NCBI GenBank assembly: GCA_025642075.2
Contig: JAODUO010000046.1
Coordinates: 270,001 to 334,000 of the forward strand
Direction: 5' to 3'
Length of the DNA: 64,000 nucleotides
Source: Ridgeia piscesae
Lineage: Eukaryota; Annelida; Polychaeta; Sabellida; Siboglinidae
Part shown: in pieces, positions 1 through 23,879 of the stretch
Layout of the letters: each line of letters opens with the position of its first letter
How positions within the stretch are numbered: position 1 is the stretch's first letter
Position numbers and translations under genes: made by a program
The notes under the pieces: model-generated
Told to the model about the DNA's origin: nothing
What the model saw: only the letters and a program-made list of their open reading frames with translations
Databases searched by the model: none

Positions 1-1200
<1,200 letters not shown>

Positions 1201-1247
1201 ACTCACAATAAGATCTAAGATCATAACTCATTCCTGTTATTTCGCAG

Positions 1248-1399
1248 GCTGCTGTTCCACACTACACAGAACCCGGCTCGTGTCTTCAAGTCCGGCCTCG
1301 ACGGTTCTCAAGTGGTGGAGATTGTGTCATCGGGCCTTCAGGAGCCGTGGGGACTTGCCGTCGACTTCAAATATAAATACATTTGGTGGACGGATCCAG
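1248..1399 (+). CDS. Copy 0 exon: LY repeats (partial gene)
   Basis: Acceptor TTTCGCAG|GCTGCT and donor ATCCAG|GTAAAT, 152 nt. It encodes the same peptide as the copy A exon 13559-13710, including GLAVDFKYKYIWWTDPG. The window starts about 8 bp after the place where the preceding exon should end, judged from alignment with position 12849. That exon is therefore expected just outside the left edge. Confidence 0.86.
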
Positions 1400-2790
<1,391 letters not shown>

Positions 2791-3070
2791 GTAAACTGAC
2801 AAAGAACCAAAATTATTTTAATTCTAATGTTTCACGTAATAGCCATATTTACACACAGCCGCTCACCTTTTTCAAACGGATATATTGCATGTAATATAAC
2901 AGAAACAAACAGGAAATAATTACAACTTTATTTGTTGGACGTTTGGTCTCCCCGTGTCACATCTATTGACGAACCACCGTAGTATCGTTTATAAAGAGGT
3001 TTACGGAAATATTAAGTATAGTTTCATGGTTTAACGGTTAATATTCGCTACATTTCGTTACATTACACAG

Positions 3071-3200
3071 GCAGGAATGTTGTTGAGTCTTCGAATTACG
3101 ATGGACAGAAGATGTCACGGAGTTACGCAACGACTGGCAGGGTTCGTTACGTGGACGTCAAAGACAACATCCTCTACTACACCCAGCAAGGCCCCAGCAG
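3071..3200 (+). CDS. Copy 0 exon: LY propeller
   Basis: Acceptor ATTACACAG|GCAGG and donor CAGCAG|GTGATA, 130 nt. It encodes RNVVESSNYDGQKMSRSYAT and VRYVDVKDNILYYTQQGPS. It is closer to copy B than to copy A here, although the preceding intron is closer to copy A. Confidence 0.85.
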
Positions 3201-3669
3201 GTGATATCCTTAACCATGACTTCACAAACAACTCAACTCTTTGGCCGTATCGTTTTGTAATACCTTCACAAAAATAAAACTGATTTACTATCAACAAAGC
3301 CAGGCTAACCCGTATGTGAAGCGACACGAGTGATTTGGTTCTTAGGAGAAAAATCGATTGTTTAACCATTTTGGACACCGATAACATTGATTCGGAGTAG
3401 ACTCAATGAGTTGGCGAGCGAGTGACAGAAATGGCGGAACATTGATGATTATTATTGATAATATGTCACACAAAAACTGGCCGTTCATTTGTTCAGATAC
3501 GGCCACCTCCCATTTAAAAAAGGTGGAGATGATCTAATTATATCACAGTATTATTGTTATATGCAGTAGTTATCAGACTGAGGTTGGTTCCAAATACTAA
3601 TCTTCTAATATACAAGCGATGACAAAAAACAATTTTATACCAGTGCCGTTTTATTTGCCATTTTCCCAG

Positions 3670-3761
3670 TGTCTATTCATGCCGATTCACCTCCGCCAAC
3701 TGCCGTGTCATCAGCGCCGAACGCGCTACAATGATGGGCATCGCAGTCTTGCCTAGCAATG
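3670..3761 (+). CDS. Copy 0 exon: short propeller-closing exon
   Basis: Acceptor TTTCCCAG|TGTC and donor AATG|GTAAGC, 92 nt, phase 2 to phase 1. It encodes CRFTSANCRVISAERAT. The homologous intron continues to about 4129, roughly 65 bp short of where the last exon would begin, and is then cut off by the 25-bp minisatellite. No C-terminal module remains here. Its phase-1 end would splice in frame to 9366. Confidence 0.82.
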
Positions 3762-4129
3762 GTAAGCTGGACACTGGTTTTGTAGCTCCAAATCAGTTTT
3801 ACTTAGCAAACAGACCCGCGTCACGACCACATTATTCTCATGCTAACACATCATTGAATTGAATAGATTTTTTATTTATTCAACATAGTCAACATAATAA
3901 TCAACATAATCAATAGAAAAGACTGTAAACATGTTCATAGTAAACAACAACACTAATCAAAGTGGAACAAAGAAAGTAAGACAAACTTAAAGGGAGACGC
4001 AAGTAATAAACTTATAAATAGCATTCACTATAACAAACAATTGTACAGGTAAAATAAAATTCTCAATAAACGGCTAGATTAAGGGGCTAGCAGTAGACAT
4101 GTAATACCTTTAGCAACGAACACAAAATC

Positions 4130-6020
4130 AAGGGTCCACAAAATGCAAACCATGGATGATCCATATAGTGTAAACCCATGGATGATCCATATAGTGTAAA
4201 CCATGGAGGATCCATATAGTGTAAAACATTGAGGATCGATAGAGTGTAAACAGGGAGGATCCATAGAGTGTAAATCAGAGAGGATCCATAGCGTTTAAAC
4301 CAGAGAGGATACATAGCGTTTAAATCAGAGAGGGTACATAGCGTTTAAACCAGAGAGGATACATACAGAGTAAACCAGAGAGGATCCACAGCGTTTAAAC
4401 CAGAGAGGATACATACAAAGTAAACCAGAGAGGATCCATAGCGTGTAAACCAGTGAGGATCCATAGCGTTTAAACCAGAGAGGATCCATAGCGTTTAAAC
4501 CAGAGAGGATACATACAAATTAAACCAGAGAGGATCCATAGCGTGTAAACCAGAGAGGATACATAGCGTTTAAACCAGTGAGGATCCATAGCGTTTAAAC
4601 CAGAGAGGATCCATAGCGTTTAAACCAGAGAGGATCCATAGCGTGTAAACCAGAGAGGATACATAGCGTTTAAACCAGAGAGGATCCATAGCGTTTAAAC
4701 CAGAGAGGATCCATAGCGTTTAAACCAGAGAGGATACATACAAAGTAAACCAGAGAGGATCCATAGCGTGTAAACCAGTGAGGATCCATAGCGTTTAAAC
4801 CAGAGAGGATCCATAGCGTTTAAACCAGAGAGGATACATACAAAGTAAACCAGAGAGGATCCATAGCGTGTAAACCAGAGAGGATCCATAGCGTTTAAAC
4901 CAGAGAGGATACATACAAAGTAAACCAGAGAGGATCCATAGCGTGTAAACCAGAGAGGATACATAGCGTTTAAACCAGAGAGGATCCATAGCATTTAAAC
5001 CAGAGAGGATACATACAGAGTAAACCAGAGAGGATCCATAGCGTGTAAACCAGAGAGGATCCATAGCGTTTAAACCAGAGAGGATACATACAGAGTAAAC
5101 CAGTGAGGATCCATAGCGTTTAAACCAGAGAGGATCCATAGCGTTTAAACCAGAGAGGATCCATAGCATTTAAACCAGAGAGGACCCATAGCGTTTAAAC
5201 CAGAGAGGATACATAGCGTTTAAACCAGAGAGGATACATACAGAGTAAACCAGAGAGGATCCATAGCGTGTAAACCAGAGAGGATACATGCAGAGTAAAC
5301 CAGAGATGATACATACAGAGTAAAACAGAGAGGATCCATAGCGTTTAAACCAGAGAGGATACATACAGAGTAAACCAGAGAGGATCCATAGCGTGTAAAC
5401 CAGAGAGGATCCATAGCGTGTAAACCAGAGAGGATACATAGCGTTTAAACCAGAGAGGATCCATAGCGAGTAAACCAGAGAGGATCCATAGCATTTAAAC
5501 CAGAGAGGATACATAGCGTTTAAACCAGAGAGGATACGTAGTGTTTAAACCAGAGAGGATCCATAGTGTTTAAACAGAGAGGATACATAGCGTTTAAACC
5601 AGAGAGGATACATACAGAGTAAACCAGAGAGGATCCATAGCGTTTAAACCAGAGAGGATCCATAGCGTGTAAACCAGAGAGGATACATAGCGTTTAAACC
5701 AGAGAGGATCCATAGCGTTTAAACCGGAGAGGATCCATAGCGTTTAAACCAGAGAGGATACATACAGAGTAAACCAGAGAGGATCCATAGCGTGTAAACC
5801 AGAGAGGATACATACAGAGTAAACCAGAGAGGATCCATAGCGTGTAAACCAGAGAGGATCCATAGCATGTAAACCAGAGAGGATCCATAGCGTATAAACC
5901 AGAGAGGATACATACAGAGTAAACCAGAGAGGATCCATAGCGTTTAAACCAGAGAGGATACATAGCGTTTAAACCAGAGAGGATACATACAGAGTTAAAC
6001 AGAGAGGATCCATAGCGTGT
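4130..6020. repeat. 25-bp minisatellite (CCATAGCGTTTAAACCAGAG-type)
   Basis: About 75 units of 25 bp, each with GGATCCATAG or GGATACATA followed by GTTTAAACCAGAGA. Units alternate in short higher-order patterns (a GGATCC unit and a GGATACATACAGAG unit). The array is the reverse complement of the family at 34556-40480. Open frames on the minus strand are artefacts of a 25-bp period. Confidence 0.95.
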
Positions 6021-6029
6021 GAATTATGT

Positions 6030-9007
6030 TATTGTTTATTTTTTCATTATTAGTTTGATTATTCTAGCAAAATCACCTAAACTTAACAACTACAGTGCAT
6101 CATTGTATGTTATAAAACTACTTGGCAATGTGATATGTAATCGTACCTGCATCATTGTGTACCGTATTCGCTTGTATGTATATGAAACATGTAACTACCA
6201 TGAGCCAGTTACTTGAAACGACTATGACATATGCAGGCGATGTACGTGATTACGAAAATTGTAATGCTGCGATGCGGAACATAGACCCAGACTGCAATTT
6301 ATTTAACTTTTCAAATACTAAATATTATCTTGAGGATGACATTAATGAAATTAGAAAAAGAAATAATCTCAGTGAGAACGAATTTTCACTCATGCATTTA
6401 AACATTAGAAGCTTACCGAAGAATATTGGCAAACTGTGTGATTTCTTATCGTTGATTGATAACAAATTCACAATTATTGGTTTAAGCGAAACTTTGTTAC
6501 ACAGCGATAATGTTGACTTGTATGAAATACCGGAGTATACAACTATTCATGTTACTATACCTTCTAAGAAAGGAGGGGGTGTGTCATTATATGTCCATAG
6601 TTCACTTGAGTATACTGTATTATCAGACATTAGTATCATTACTGAATATCTGGAATGTGTGTTTATTGAAGTGAATGCTAGGACCATGACACAAAATAAG
6701 AAGATAATTGTTGGTATTGTATATCGGCCACCTAGCACAAACATTACCACATTCACTGAGCATGTTATGAATATCATAGATTACCTTAAGGTTGAAAATA
6801 AACAGTGTTATATAATGGGCGATTTCAACATCAATTTAACCAATTGAGCCACACAGAAACACAAGACTACATAGATGCAATGTTTCAACATTCGTTTATA
6901 TTCCTTATCAATAAACCTACTAGAATAACGACTACTACGGCTACGGTAATTGACAATATATATAGCAATGATATACTTGGTACAAATTATCAGACACATG
7001 GAATTATTTATACAGATATTTCTGACCACTTACCAATATTTTTACTTACTAAACAAATTAATGACACGAAGGTAGACACAGTAATAGAAACTAGAATATA
7101 TAATGAACAAGCTATTTCTACATTCAAAGAAAGTATTGATCAGATAACATGGGATGAAATTTATGCCTCCAAAAATTCTCAAGAAAGTTATTCTAAGTTC
7201 CTTAATGAAATTTTATTTGTATACAATAAATCATTTCCACTTATTAAAAAAACTATCAGGGCAAAAAAGCATAAACCATGGATTACTATGGGATTTAGAC
7301 ATTCCATTAGAACCAAAAACAAATTGTATAAGTATTACTTAAATAAACCGACTGTATTCAACGAAATAAATTACAAACAATATAGAAATAAACTAAATTG
7401 CCTTGTTAACATAGCAGAAAAAGTATACTACCAGCATGAGCTTCATAAGCACAAGGGTAACTTAAAAACACATGGAAAATATTAAAGGGTATTATTGGAA
7501 AGAAAGAAGTAGTTACAACTATAGACCAGTTACTAATTGAAGACAAATTAACAAAAAATAAGCAACACATAGCAGATAAATTTAATGAATATTTTACGAG
7601 TATAGGTCCACAGTTGGCTGAGGAGATACCATTTGTACAAGGGAGTCCTAATCAATATCTTAAAGGAGTGTATAGAAATTCAATGTTTCTACTGCCAGCC
7701 ACATCTGATGAGATAAGAGGAATCATTAATAATTAAAAAAATTCTAGTCCTGGATGGGATGGAATAACACCTTTCATTCTTAAGCAGGCCTTCTCCAACT
7801 TACTTGACCCACTATGTCACATTGTAAATTTATCATTTGATCAAGGATGTGTTCCAGATCAACTAAAAATAGCTGAAGTAATTCCAGTTTTTAAAGCTGG
7901 TGATACGACATCAATTGGCAACTACAGGCCGATTTCTATTTTGCCTGTGTTTTCAAAGGTTCTTGAAAGATTAATGTATACTAGATTAATGAATTATATA
8001 ACTGCACATAAAATCTTGTCTAATCTCCAGTTTGGATTTAGGAAAGGGTTTAATTATAAATAACACATTGAACTGGAGTGCTCACATTAAATACATATGT
8101 AGTAAAATATCTAAGAATATTGGCATTATGAAAAAGGTGAAGAACAAATTAGAAAAAAGATTATTGCTAAATCTATATTATATGCTTATCTACCCGTATA
8201 TTATTTACTGTAATACTATTTGGGGAAGGGCCCCGAATGTATATTTAGATAAAACATATATATTGCAAAAAAAATTGTGCGCATAATTAGTCATGTAGGA
8301 TTTTTTGACCACACAGAGCCTTTATTTTCAACATTGCAGATAATGAATATCTATCAGATAAACAAATATATTAATGTATAAGCATAATAAGGCTATGTTA
8401 CCTACCTTATTTAATGATGTATTTGTATTGTCACCCATGACACATAAATATAGCACAAGGCAGAAATTCGCATATAAAATACCGTTCTGCAGAACAAAGT
8501 GCAGACAATTATCTTTGGCATATGTCGGACCAAAAACATGGAACACCCTTATCTTAGACAACTGTCTTCAATATTGTGCCACTTTACAGATCTTTAAAAC
8601 AAGGGTCAAATATCTGCTTCTGAAAAATCAGTAATCGGTTACTTCTGTTCTGAATGTACTGTTATTATATGTTGCTTTTCTATAATTACATTAAACTTTT
8701 ATTTAAATATAACCTTACTTGATACACACGTGCATCGATGTATTTAATCTTGTGGTACACTTGACATTCACTATTTCACTATTTTAATTAACTAGTTGCA
8801 CTATTATGATGTTGCTGTATAGGTGTTCACGAATTATAATTTGCTTCGAAATTGTTAAAATATATGAATAAGGAAAATAAGCACTGTTGCTTAATTCCAA
8901 TTGTTACATTGTATAATGTCCTTAGACATGTAATCATTACTTTAGTGTTGCTGATTATTATATGTACATGGCATTATGTAACAATAACAATAAATCTATT
9001 ACTATAA
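6030..9007 (+). mobile_element. Non-LTR retrotransposon (LINE), internally deleted
   Basis: An apurinic-like endonuclease spans about 6188-7485 with a frameshift near 6840. Visible motifs are HLNIRSLPKN, LSET, GIVYRPPS, MGDFNINL and SDHLPIF. Reverse transcriptase begins near 7700 (SPGWDGITPFILKQAF, NYRPISILPVFSKVLERL, LQFGFRKG). At about 8045 it jumps to the C-terminal part (INNTLNWSAHIKYICSKISK, YPYIIYCNTIWG), so the catalytic FADD region is gone. A stop lies at about 7734. The tail has AATAACAATAAA near 8985. The type resembles jockey/CR1-like LINEs. It is inactive. It sits between the 25-bp minisatellite and copy A; the matching place beside copy B has no such insertion. Confidence 0.9.
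6155..8634 (+). pseudogene. LINE endonuclease/reverse transcriptase ORF, broken
   Basis: This is the coding remnant of the element above. It is interrupted by a frameshift near 6840, a further frame change near 7485, a stop near 7734 and a deletion near 8045 that removes the polymerase palm. The last readable stretch (8374-8634) has the usual 'LAYVGPKTWNTL' ending of such ORFs. Confidence 0.85.
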
Positions 9008-9365
9008 ACCAGGCAGCACAACAGTCACCAGTTGCCCACCTGTTCTCGAGGCTCACACTAAGCGTCGACTCTGCTGTATCGCCTCCATCACACTGCCTCT
9101 AGTCGTGACGTCGGAATTAAGGCGGACGGAATCAAACTCGGAATCATTATTCGACCTTAATATAAATAATATATACAGGGAGTCTTTCATTAAGCAATTA
9201 GCATGTATCTAACACAGGAGCCACCATGTTATTGAAACGTATAATTTTAAAGCAAAGTTCATGTCATTGTTAAATTGTATATGGTTTCATGGGTACTACA
9301 CATGTGTCGAAGGCTTACGGGGCCACGTGTCCCAGACTCCCCTGGATCCGACTATGATTATCCAG
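9008..9365. other. Unique sequence upstream of copy A first visible exon
   Basis: No gene is seen. The last 70 bp match the sequence upstream of copy B exon 3 (GGGGCCACGTGTC and a following CCCCTGGAT) with small indels, and contain the polypyrimidine-poor acceptor of 9366. Confidence 0.6.
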
Positions 9366-16813
<7,448 letters not shown>

Positions 16814-16844
16814 TCTCACAGTGGTCGGTAGTGGTCAGAAGAAA

Positions 16845-19465
16845 TAAGGGAAGGAGGGAAGATGGGGAGGGATGGGGGACAGAGAAATGAAGGGAGGTAC
16901 GGGAAGGGGACAGAGAAACGAAGGGAAGGAGGGAGGATGGGGAGAGATGGGGTACAGAGAAATGAAGGGAAGATGATAATATGTGGGAGGGAAGGGAACA
17001 AAGAAATGAAGGGAGGGATGGGGAGGGGAGGGGACAGAGAAACGAAGGGAAGATGATAATATGTGGGAGGGAAGGGGACAAGAGAAATGAAGGGAGGGAT
17101 GGGGAGGGAAGGGGACAGGGGGGAAAGAAGGGAGGTTTGGGGAGGGAAGGGGACAAAGAAATGAAGGGAGGGATGGGGAGGGAAGGGGACAGAGAAATGA
17201 AGGGAGGGATGGGGAGGGAAGGGGACAGAGAAACGAAGGGAGATGATAATATGTGGGAGGGAAGGGGACAGAGAAATGAAGGGAGGGATGGGGAGGGGAG
17301 GGGACAGAGAAACGAAGGGAAGATGATAATATGTGGGAGGGAAGGGGACAGAGAAATGAAGGGAAGGGATGGGGAGGGAAGGGGACAGAGAAACGAAGGG
17401 AGGGATGGGGAGGGAGGGGACAGAGAAATGAAGGGAGGGATGGGGAGGGAAGGGGACAGAGAAATGAAGGGAGGGATGGGGAGGGGAAGGGGACAAGAAA
17501 TGAAGGGAGGATGGGAGGGAAGGGGACAAAGAAATGAAGGGAAGGATGGGGAGGGGAGGGGACAGAGAAACGAAGGGAAGATGATAATATGTGGGAGGGA
17601 AGGGGACAGAGAAATGAAGGGAGGGATGGGGAGGGAAGGGGACAGAGAAATGAAGGGAGGGATGGGGAGGGAAGGGGACAGAGAAACGAAGGGAAGGATG
17701 GGGAGGGGAGGGGACAGAGAAACGAAGGGAAGATGATAATATGTGGGAGGGAAGGGGACAGAGAAATGAAGGGAGGGATGGGGAGGGGAGGGGACAGAGA
17801 AACGAAGGGAAGGATGGGGAGGGGAGGGGACAGAGAAAGAAGGGAGGGGAGGGGAGGGAAGGGAAGATGAAATATGGAGGGAGGATGGGGAGGGGAAGGG
17901 GGACAGAGAAATGAAGGGAGGGATGGGGAGGGAGGGGACAGAGAAATGAAGGGAGGGATGGGGAGGGGAGGGGACAGAGAAACGAAGGGAAGATGATAAT
18001 ATGTGGGAGGGAAGGGGACAGAGAAAGAAGGGAAGGGATGGGGAGGGAGGGGACAGAGAAACGAAGGGAAGATGATAATATGTGGGAGGGAAGGGGACAG
18101 AGAAATGAAGGGAGGGATGGGGAGGGGAGGGGACAGAGAAACGAAGGGAAGATGATAATATGTGGGAGGGAAGGGGACAAAGAAATGAAGGGAGGGGATG
18201 GGGGGAGGGGAAGGGATGGGGAGGGGAGGGGACAGAGAAACGAAGGGAAATGATAATATGTGGGAGGGAAGGGGACAGAGAAATGAAGGGAGGGATGGGG
18301 AGGGAGGGGACAGAGAAACGAAGGGAAGATGATAATATGTGGGAGGGAAGGGGACAGAGAAATGAAGGGAGGGATGGGGAGGGGAGGGGACAGAGAAACG
18401 AAGGGAAGATGATAATATGTGGGAGGGAAGGGGACAAGAAATGAAGGGAGGGATGGGGAGGGGAGGGGACAGAGAAACGAAGGGAAGATGATAATATGTG
18501 GGAGGGAAGGGGAAAAGAGAAATGAAGGGAGGGATGGGGAGGGGAGGGGACAGAGAAACGAAGGGAAATGATAATATGTGGGAGGGAAGGGGACAGAGAA
18601 ATGAAGGGAGGGATGGGGAGGGGAGGGGACAGAGAAACGAAGGGAAGATGATAATATGTGGGAGGGAAGGGGACAGAGAAATGAAGGGAGGGATGGGGAG
18701 GGAAGGGGACAGAGAAACGAAGGGAAGTGTATGGGGAGGGAAGGGGACAGAGAAATGAAGGGAGGGATGGGGAGGGGGGGACAAGAAAAGGGAAGGATAG
18801 GGGAGGGGACAAAGAATGAAGGGAGATGATAAATGAGGGAGGGAAGGGGACAAAGAAATGAAGGGAAGGATGGGGAGGGAGGGGACAGAAAGAAGGGAAG
18901 TGATAATAGTGGAGGGAGGGAAGAAAAGGGAGATGGGGAGGGAAGGGGACAAAGAAATGAAGGGAGGGATGAGGAGGGAAGGGGACAGAGAAATGAAGGG
19001 AGGGATGGGGAGGGAAGGGGACAAAGAAATGAAGGGAGGGATGGGGAGGGAAGGGGACAAAGAAATGAAGGGAAGGATGGGGAGGGGAGGGGACAGAGAA
19101 ACGAAGGGAAGATGATAATATGTGGGAGGGAAGGCGACAAAGAAATGAAGGGAGGGGGAGGGGACAGAGAAACGAAGGGAAGATGATAATATGTGGGAGG
19201 GAAGGCGACAAAGAAATGAAGGGATGGGGAGGGGAGGGGACAGAAAAACGAAGGGAAGATGATAATATGTGGGAGGGAAGGGGACACAGAAATGAAGGGA
19301 GGAATGGGGAGGGGAGGGGACAGAGAAACGAAGGGAAGATGATAATATGTGGGAGGGAAGGGGACAGAGAAATGATAGGAGGGACGGGGAGGGGAGGGGA
19401 CAGAGAAATGAAGGGATGGAGGGAGGATGTGGGAGGGACGGGGGACAGAGAAAAAGAGGGAGGGA
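16845..19465. repeat. Purine-rich minisatellite (GGGAGGGATGGGGAGGGAAG)
   Basis: About 2.6 kb, nearly all purine on the plus strand. It is built from GGGAGGGATGGGGAGGGAAG-GGGACAGAGAAATGAA units interspersed with GATGATAATATGTGGGAGGG units. The very long minus-strand frames (Pro/Ser/Leu/Phe-rich) are artefacts. Diverged remnants in opposite orientation lie at 25345-25500 beyond copy B. Confidence 0.95.
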
Positions 19466-19499
19466 GGAAGAGAAAGAGGGGAGGCAGGGATGCAGGGAG

Positions 19500-21484
19500 G
19501 GTGTGTGTGTATGTATGTAGGATTATAATATATTCGTACATACATATGACACGGCGAGACAATAGTTGGGTGATTCGTCCGTATGCTTGTAATTTACAGA
19601 GGCAAATCCTTATCTTTGGTAGTGTCATTGCCATTTTAAATGAAATATAGTTTATGGTTTAACTGCAAAGACATGTGTCAGTTTTATTGAAATCAGCATG
19701 AATCACAACAAAAGGAGAAGTTTATCCGTTGTCTAACTTCTCCTTCTTCTGTTTCTTTTGACATTTTCTGTACAGAGTGGACAGCCCAACGTTTTCCTTA
19801 GTTCCACTGGCGTGTCTAGGATGTCGGAAAGGACATCGCATCCCCTCATTTAGAAGCGTAATTAGTTTGTAATTGCGCGACAAGTTATTAAACTATTGAC
19901 AAAGTGGGCCAATCTCCCCACAACAATACCCAAATGCTCTGTTTGGTCGTCGAACTGGGCGTTATCCATCGACTACGTCCCTTTGATAATCTCTCATGTC
20001 GTTGGAAGTTCATGTTGATCTCCGCTTTAATTTCAGTCTTCTTATTCTCATTCTTCCATCCTCTCCGTCTAAAATGTCCTCTGCTAGTCTGGCCTCATTA
20101 GATCGTACGTTGCGTGTCTCGAGTGTTTTGGTTCGCTAGAAATAATATCCAATTTCACGTGTTCCTTAATATTTAAATGTGATCTCGGACCAGCCATAGG
20201 CCTATATAATTATATTCGTATTTGCACATAGGGACTACTCGTGAGATTATTGCTGTCCACTCTACAGTGCACGTGTTGGCCATTTGGAGTGCATTTATGT
20301 AGATGTGTTTGTATAATTGTCTGACTGATGTGTTAATATATTGCTAATATGTTACAAGCTTAAACTGATCAGCAGGAATAAGATGAATAAGGGAATGTAA
20401 TACAAATTAATTACGTCAGTACTATGTTATTGATATATGGATAACCACGTGACCGCCTGACTATGAACACATCTATGTTCTGCATATTGTTAGTTTTTGA
20501 TACTGCTTGTGTACAGTCGCTGTGAAGCTGAAACTAAGGTTTTGACTGATAATGTGATGCCTGTTGGTTATTATCATCGCTTGATGCGTTTTGGGTTTGT
20601 GAATATATTTAATATAATTATATATCCAAGATTGTTATCGTCGATTATCCCAGTTGATTATCCATGCTTCCTGTAAGGTTGTGACGTGTATTGATGCAAT
20701 AGGACATGCACTTCTCGTCTGCCATCACATCGTTGTCGTGCTATTTTGTCGTTTTGATAAATGAACTTTTGAGTGGGGTTGTGCTATTAGACCTGCGAAG
20801 ATAAAATTTATATTTAATAAGGTTATTGTGAATAAATAATGTTTATTATTATTGCTATTATCATTACCCGATCCCAATGACTTGAACGAGTCATGTATTC
20901 TATGGCATGCGGAGATATCAGTTGTATGTTTTATAGGTTTCCACGTGACAGAAACTCTTTTGATTGGTGGGAACTATTATGCAAATAAGTTATTATTATA
21001 AAATTGTTTGCTTATTGCAGTATTTTGGCCAGTTGTATTAAGTATCGCTCATAACCGCCCGGAAACGAGACTCGCTTGCGTGCTCTATGGCTGTCTCACT
21101 GCTGGTTCCTCTGCGTGTTTATTGCAATAGCTGCATGGAGGCGTGATATCTTTGTGGCTGCTTACTCTAAGTGTTTGGATCCAATAAAACGATTGAAAAT
21201 GTCTGTTGTTTTCAGATTAGTGCGATATTTAAACCGGCGTTGTATTACCAAGGACTATTTCCGTCACACGTACACTGATGGTGTCGTGCCATGGTATTGG
21301 ACGTTTTCGGTGTTAGTCGGGTCAGTGTATGTGATATTAATTTATACATCCTTATAAATGCACTGATTGTGAAGTCAGTTTAAAGATGATATATTAAATT
21401 GACCTGCATGTCCATGGAATTTCCTGTTGCCAGACAAAGGGTCCGTCAAGCTACCAGCAATGGATGCCGAAAACGTGTAGTTCG
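19500..21484. repeat. Left arm of the inverted repeat, downstream of copy A
   Basis: No gene recognised. Blocks of 20170-20380, 20440-20530, 20600-20690, 21150-21210 and 21330-21480 match the reverse complement of 23890-24650 in order. An open frame at 21076-21357 gives no recognisable protein and is not preserved in the other arm. 19660-20150 shows nothing identifiable. Confidence 0.75.
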
Positions 21485-21895
21485 CTAGTCTCGCTTAACT
21501 GACTCTCGCACGGCTGCGTAACTTCGCCATGTAGACAGTCGGGTCATTTAACCGGCTTTTGAGTAATATCCGTTTAAGTGGCTAAATAGTGCTGCCACCT
21601 CACGGAGCCTGGGTAATCAAGGCTAATCCTGCCATAATTCCTGCTTCACAAACAACTGTAAATTTGCTTTTCTGTTTATTACAAGAAAATTTTAATACTG
21701 TAGTATTATCTTATAAATGTATATCCGTATCCTAGTTTTATTTCATAGTTGGCCTGAGAGCCATTCATTGTCTATACCCTAATTTCGGATAACGCCGACC
21801 TGGTGGCAACATTGGCAGAGCATTAATCAACCAGGCTGGTGTGAGGGACTAAAAGAGTTGCCATCTGACGCAGTTTGATCAATCATCGAGGCTAG
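21485..21895. mobile_element. MITE-like element, copy 1
   Basis: About 410 bp flanked by imperfect inverted ends (CTAGTCTCGCTTAAC at the left; CGAGGCTAG at the right). It shares several blocks with 53768-54370: CACGGAGCCTGGGTAA, CATAGTTGGCCTGAGAGCCA and ACAACTGTAAATTTG. No coding capacity. It sits exactly where similarity between the inverted-repeat arms ends. Confidence 0.65.
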
Positions 21896-21949
21896 TACCT
21901 CGTAGGTATTATGTCGCGTATGTTGCTGACACGCTAGCACCAGTGAGTG

Positions 21950-22375
<426 letters not shown>

Positions 22376-23879
22376 CCATAACTCGTGTCCCAGACACAAG
22401 ATGCAACAGCCAAAGGCAACGTAAATAACATTGAACTTTGCCATTAGGCAATGACACCCACTGCAGCTTACCAGCTTACTATACTTTCAAACAGAAAACA
22501 ATCTCCAATATTCCTATCAGCTTGGAAGGATTTCCCGTCTTCTGCAAAACTGCTTCATTCGTTTTAACGTTCATGATCCTGGCTCTCCACTGAACAAAAT
22601 GGTCATAGTGCACCCACATACATTTACATTTAGCATGTAGTAGACAACAGGGCAGCTACACATAGATTAAAAACGCACAATGCTCACTGTGCACATGCCT
22701 GAAGCACATGGTTACTCGCAGCTGTGTTTAGTCTGAACACACGTCGTGTCGAGATATGGCGGTGTCTTATCATTGCTTACTCTTAGTGGCTAGGCAACGC
22801 AAAGAACATCGTCATCTGAAGTGCGTGTCCCACTCTAACTGTCGTGCTACCTATTTGCATCCGTAACGAAACGAATACATTTATTTCAGTAAATATGGTA
22901 CAAACATAAGTAGATAAAGATTAAAATAAGTTTATAGGTTACATAATGTAAAACAGTAGTGATAATGGGCAGTACAACTGACTGTAAACTTGATAAATGT
23001 GCAAGTTATACATGTAGATAAACACAAAGTAAAAATAAATAGCTAACATAAATTGTTAAGTTGTATGCGCTATTAAACGGTTAATAAATATATATCCAAG
23101 TCATTATATCAGTCACACTGGTATACAGCTACTCCATTTTGGGCCATTTACTATGTCTATGCAATTGTACAAACCTTTTATCAATGTGTTATATACGGTG
23201 AAGATCCGGGTTTTTTTAAATCGTAAATATTCTTACACATTCCGACATGAAATTAATCTATTCCATTACTTACAAACATGCACCTCGCATTGTCCCATAT
23301 GTTATATCCCACATTTTTGTAGGCACCTTTTTACAGATCGCATCGATCTCCGTGTTGCAGATTGATGGTCTTATCGGCAAAACAAATGCCACATTCCACG
23401 TTCATCTTGATACTATCTACTTCGTTCTTGAAGGGCTTCAGCGAAGTCAACTCGCCTGCGCATCAAACAGACATTAAAAAAACGAGCGGACATCCAGTTA
23501 ATAATAACTAGTTCCCATACGCACCGACCGAACAACGCATGGACAGCAACTGATGTGTCCAGATAGCTTTGCAAACTACGTCAAGCGGTCAACAAAATGG
23601 CTGCAAGAACACGTACTTTTCGTAGAATATTTTGTCAACATCCTAGTTTCGGAACATTACCTTTATGACAAAAACCTAATGGAAAGGAGGTAACCGTTTC
23701 CCAACCTTTTCAACAGTTTTATTATTAAAGCTTCTTAATGTACATTAGGCACTATTTACTTTGTTTATTTTAGTATGGTTATTTATTTCCAAATTTATTA
23801 ACATGTGTTTTGTTTAAACGGTGCACGGTAAACGCAACTAACGTCGCACGTGACGACTTGTCCTGAACAGGTCAAGTGG
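22376..23879. other. Centre of the inverted repeat, no gene seen
   Basis: AT-rich unique sequence between the two arms. Short open frames (for example 23153-23477) show no recognisable domain. Confidence 0.55.

Noticed and set aside
21076..21357. 93-residue hydrophobic frame
   Set aside because: It lies in the inverted-repeat arm and is not conserved as a frame in the other arm; no homology recognised.
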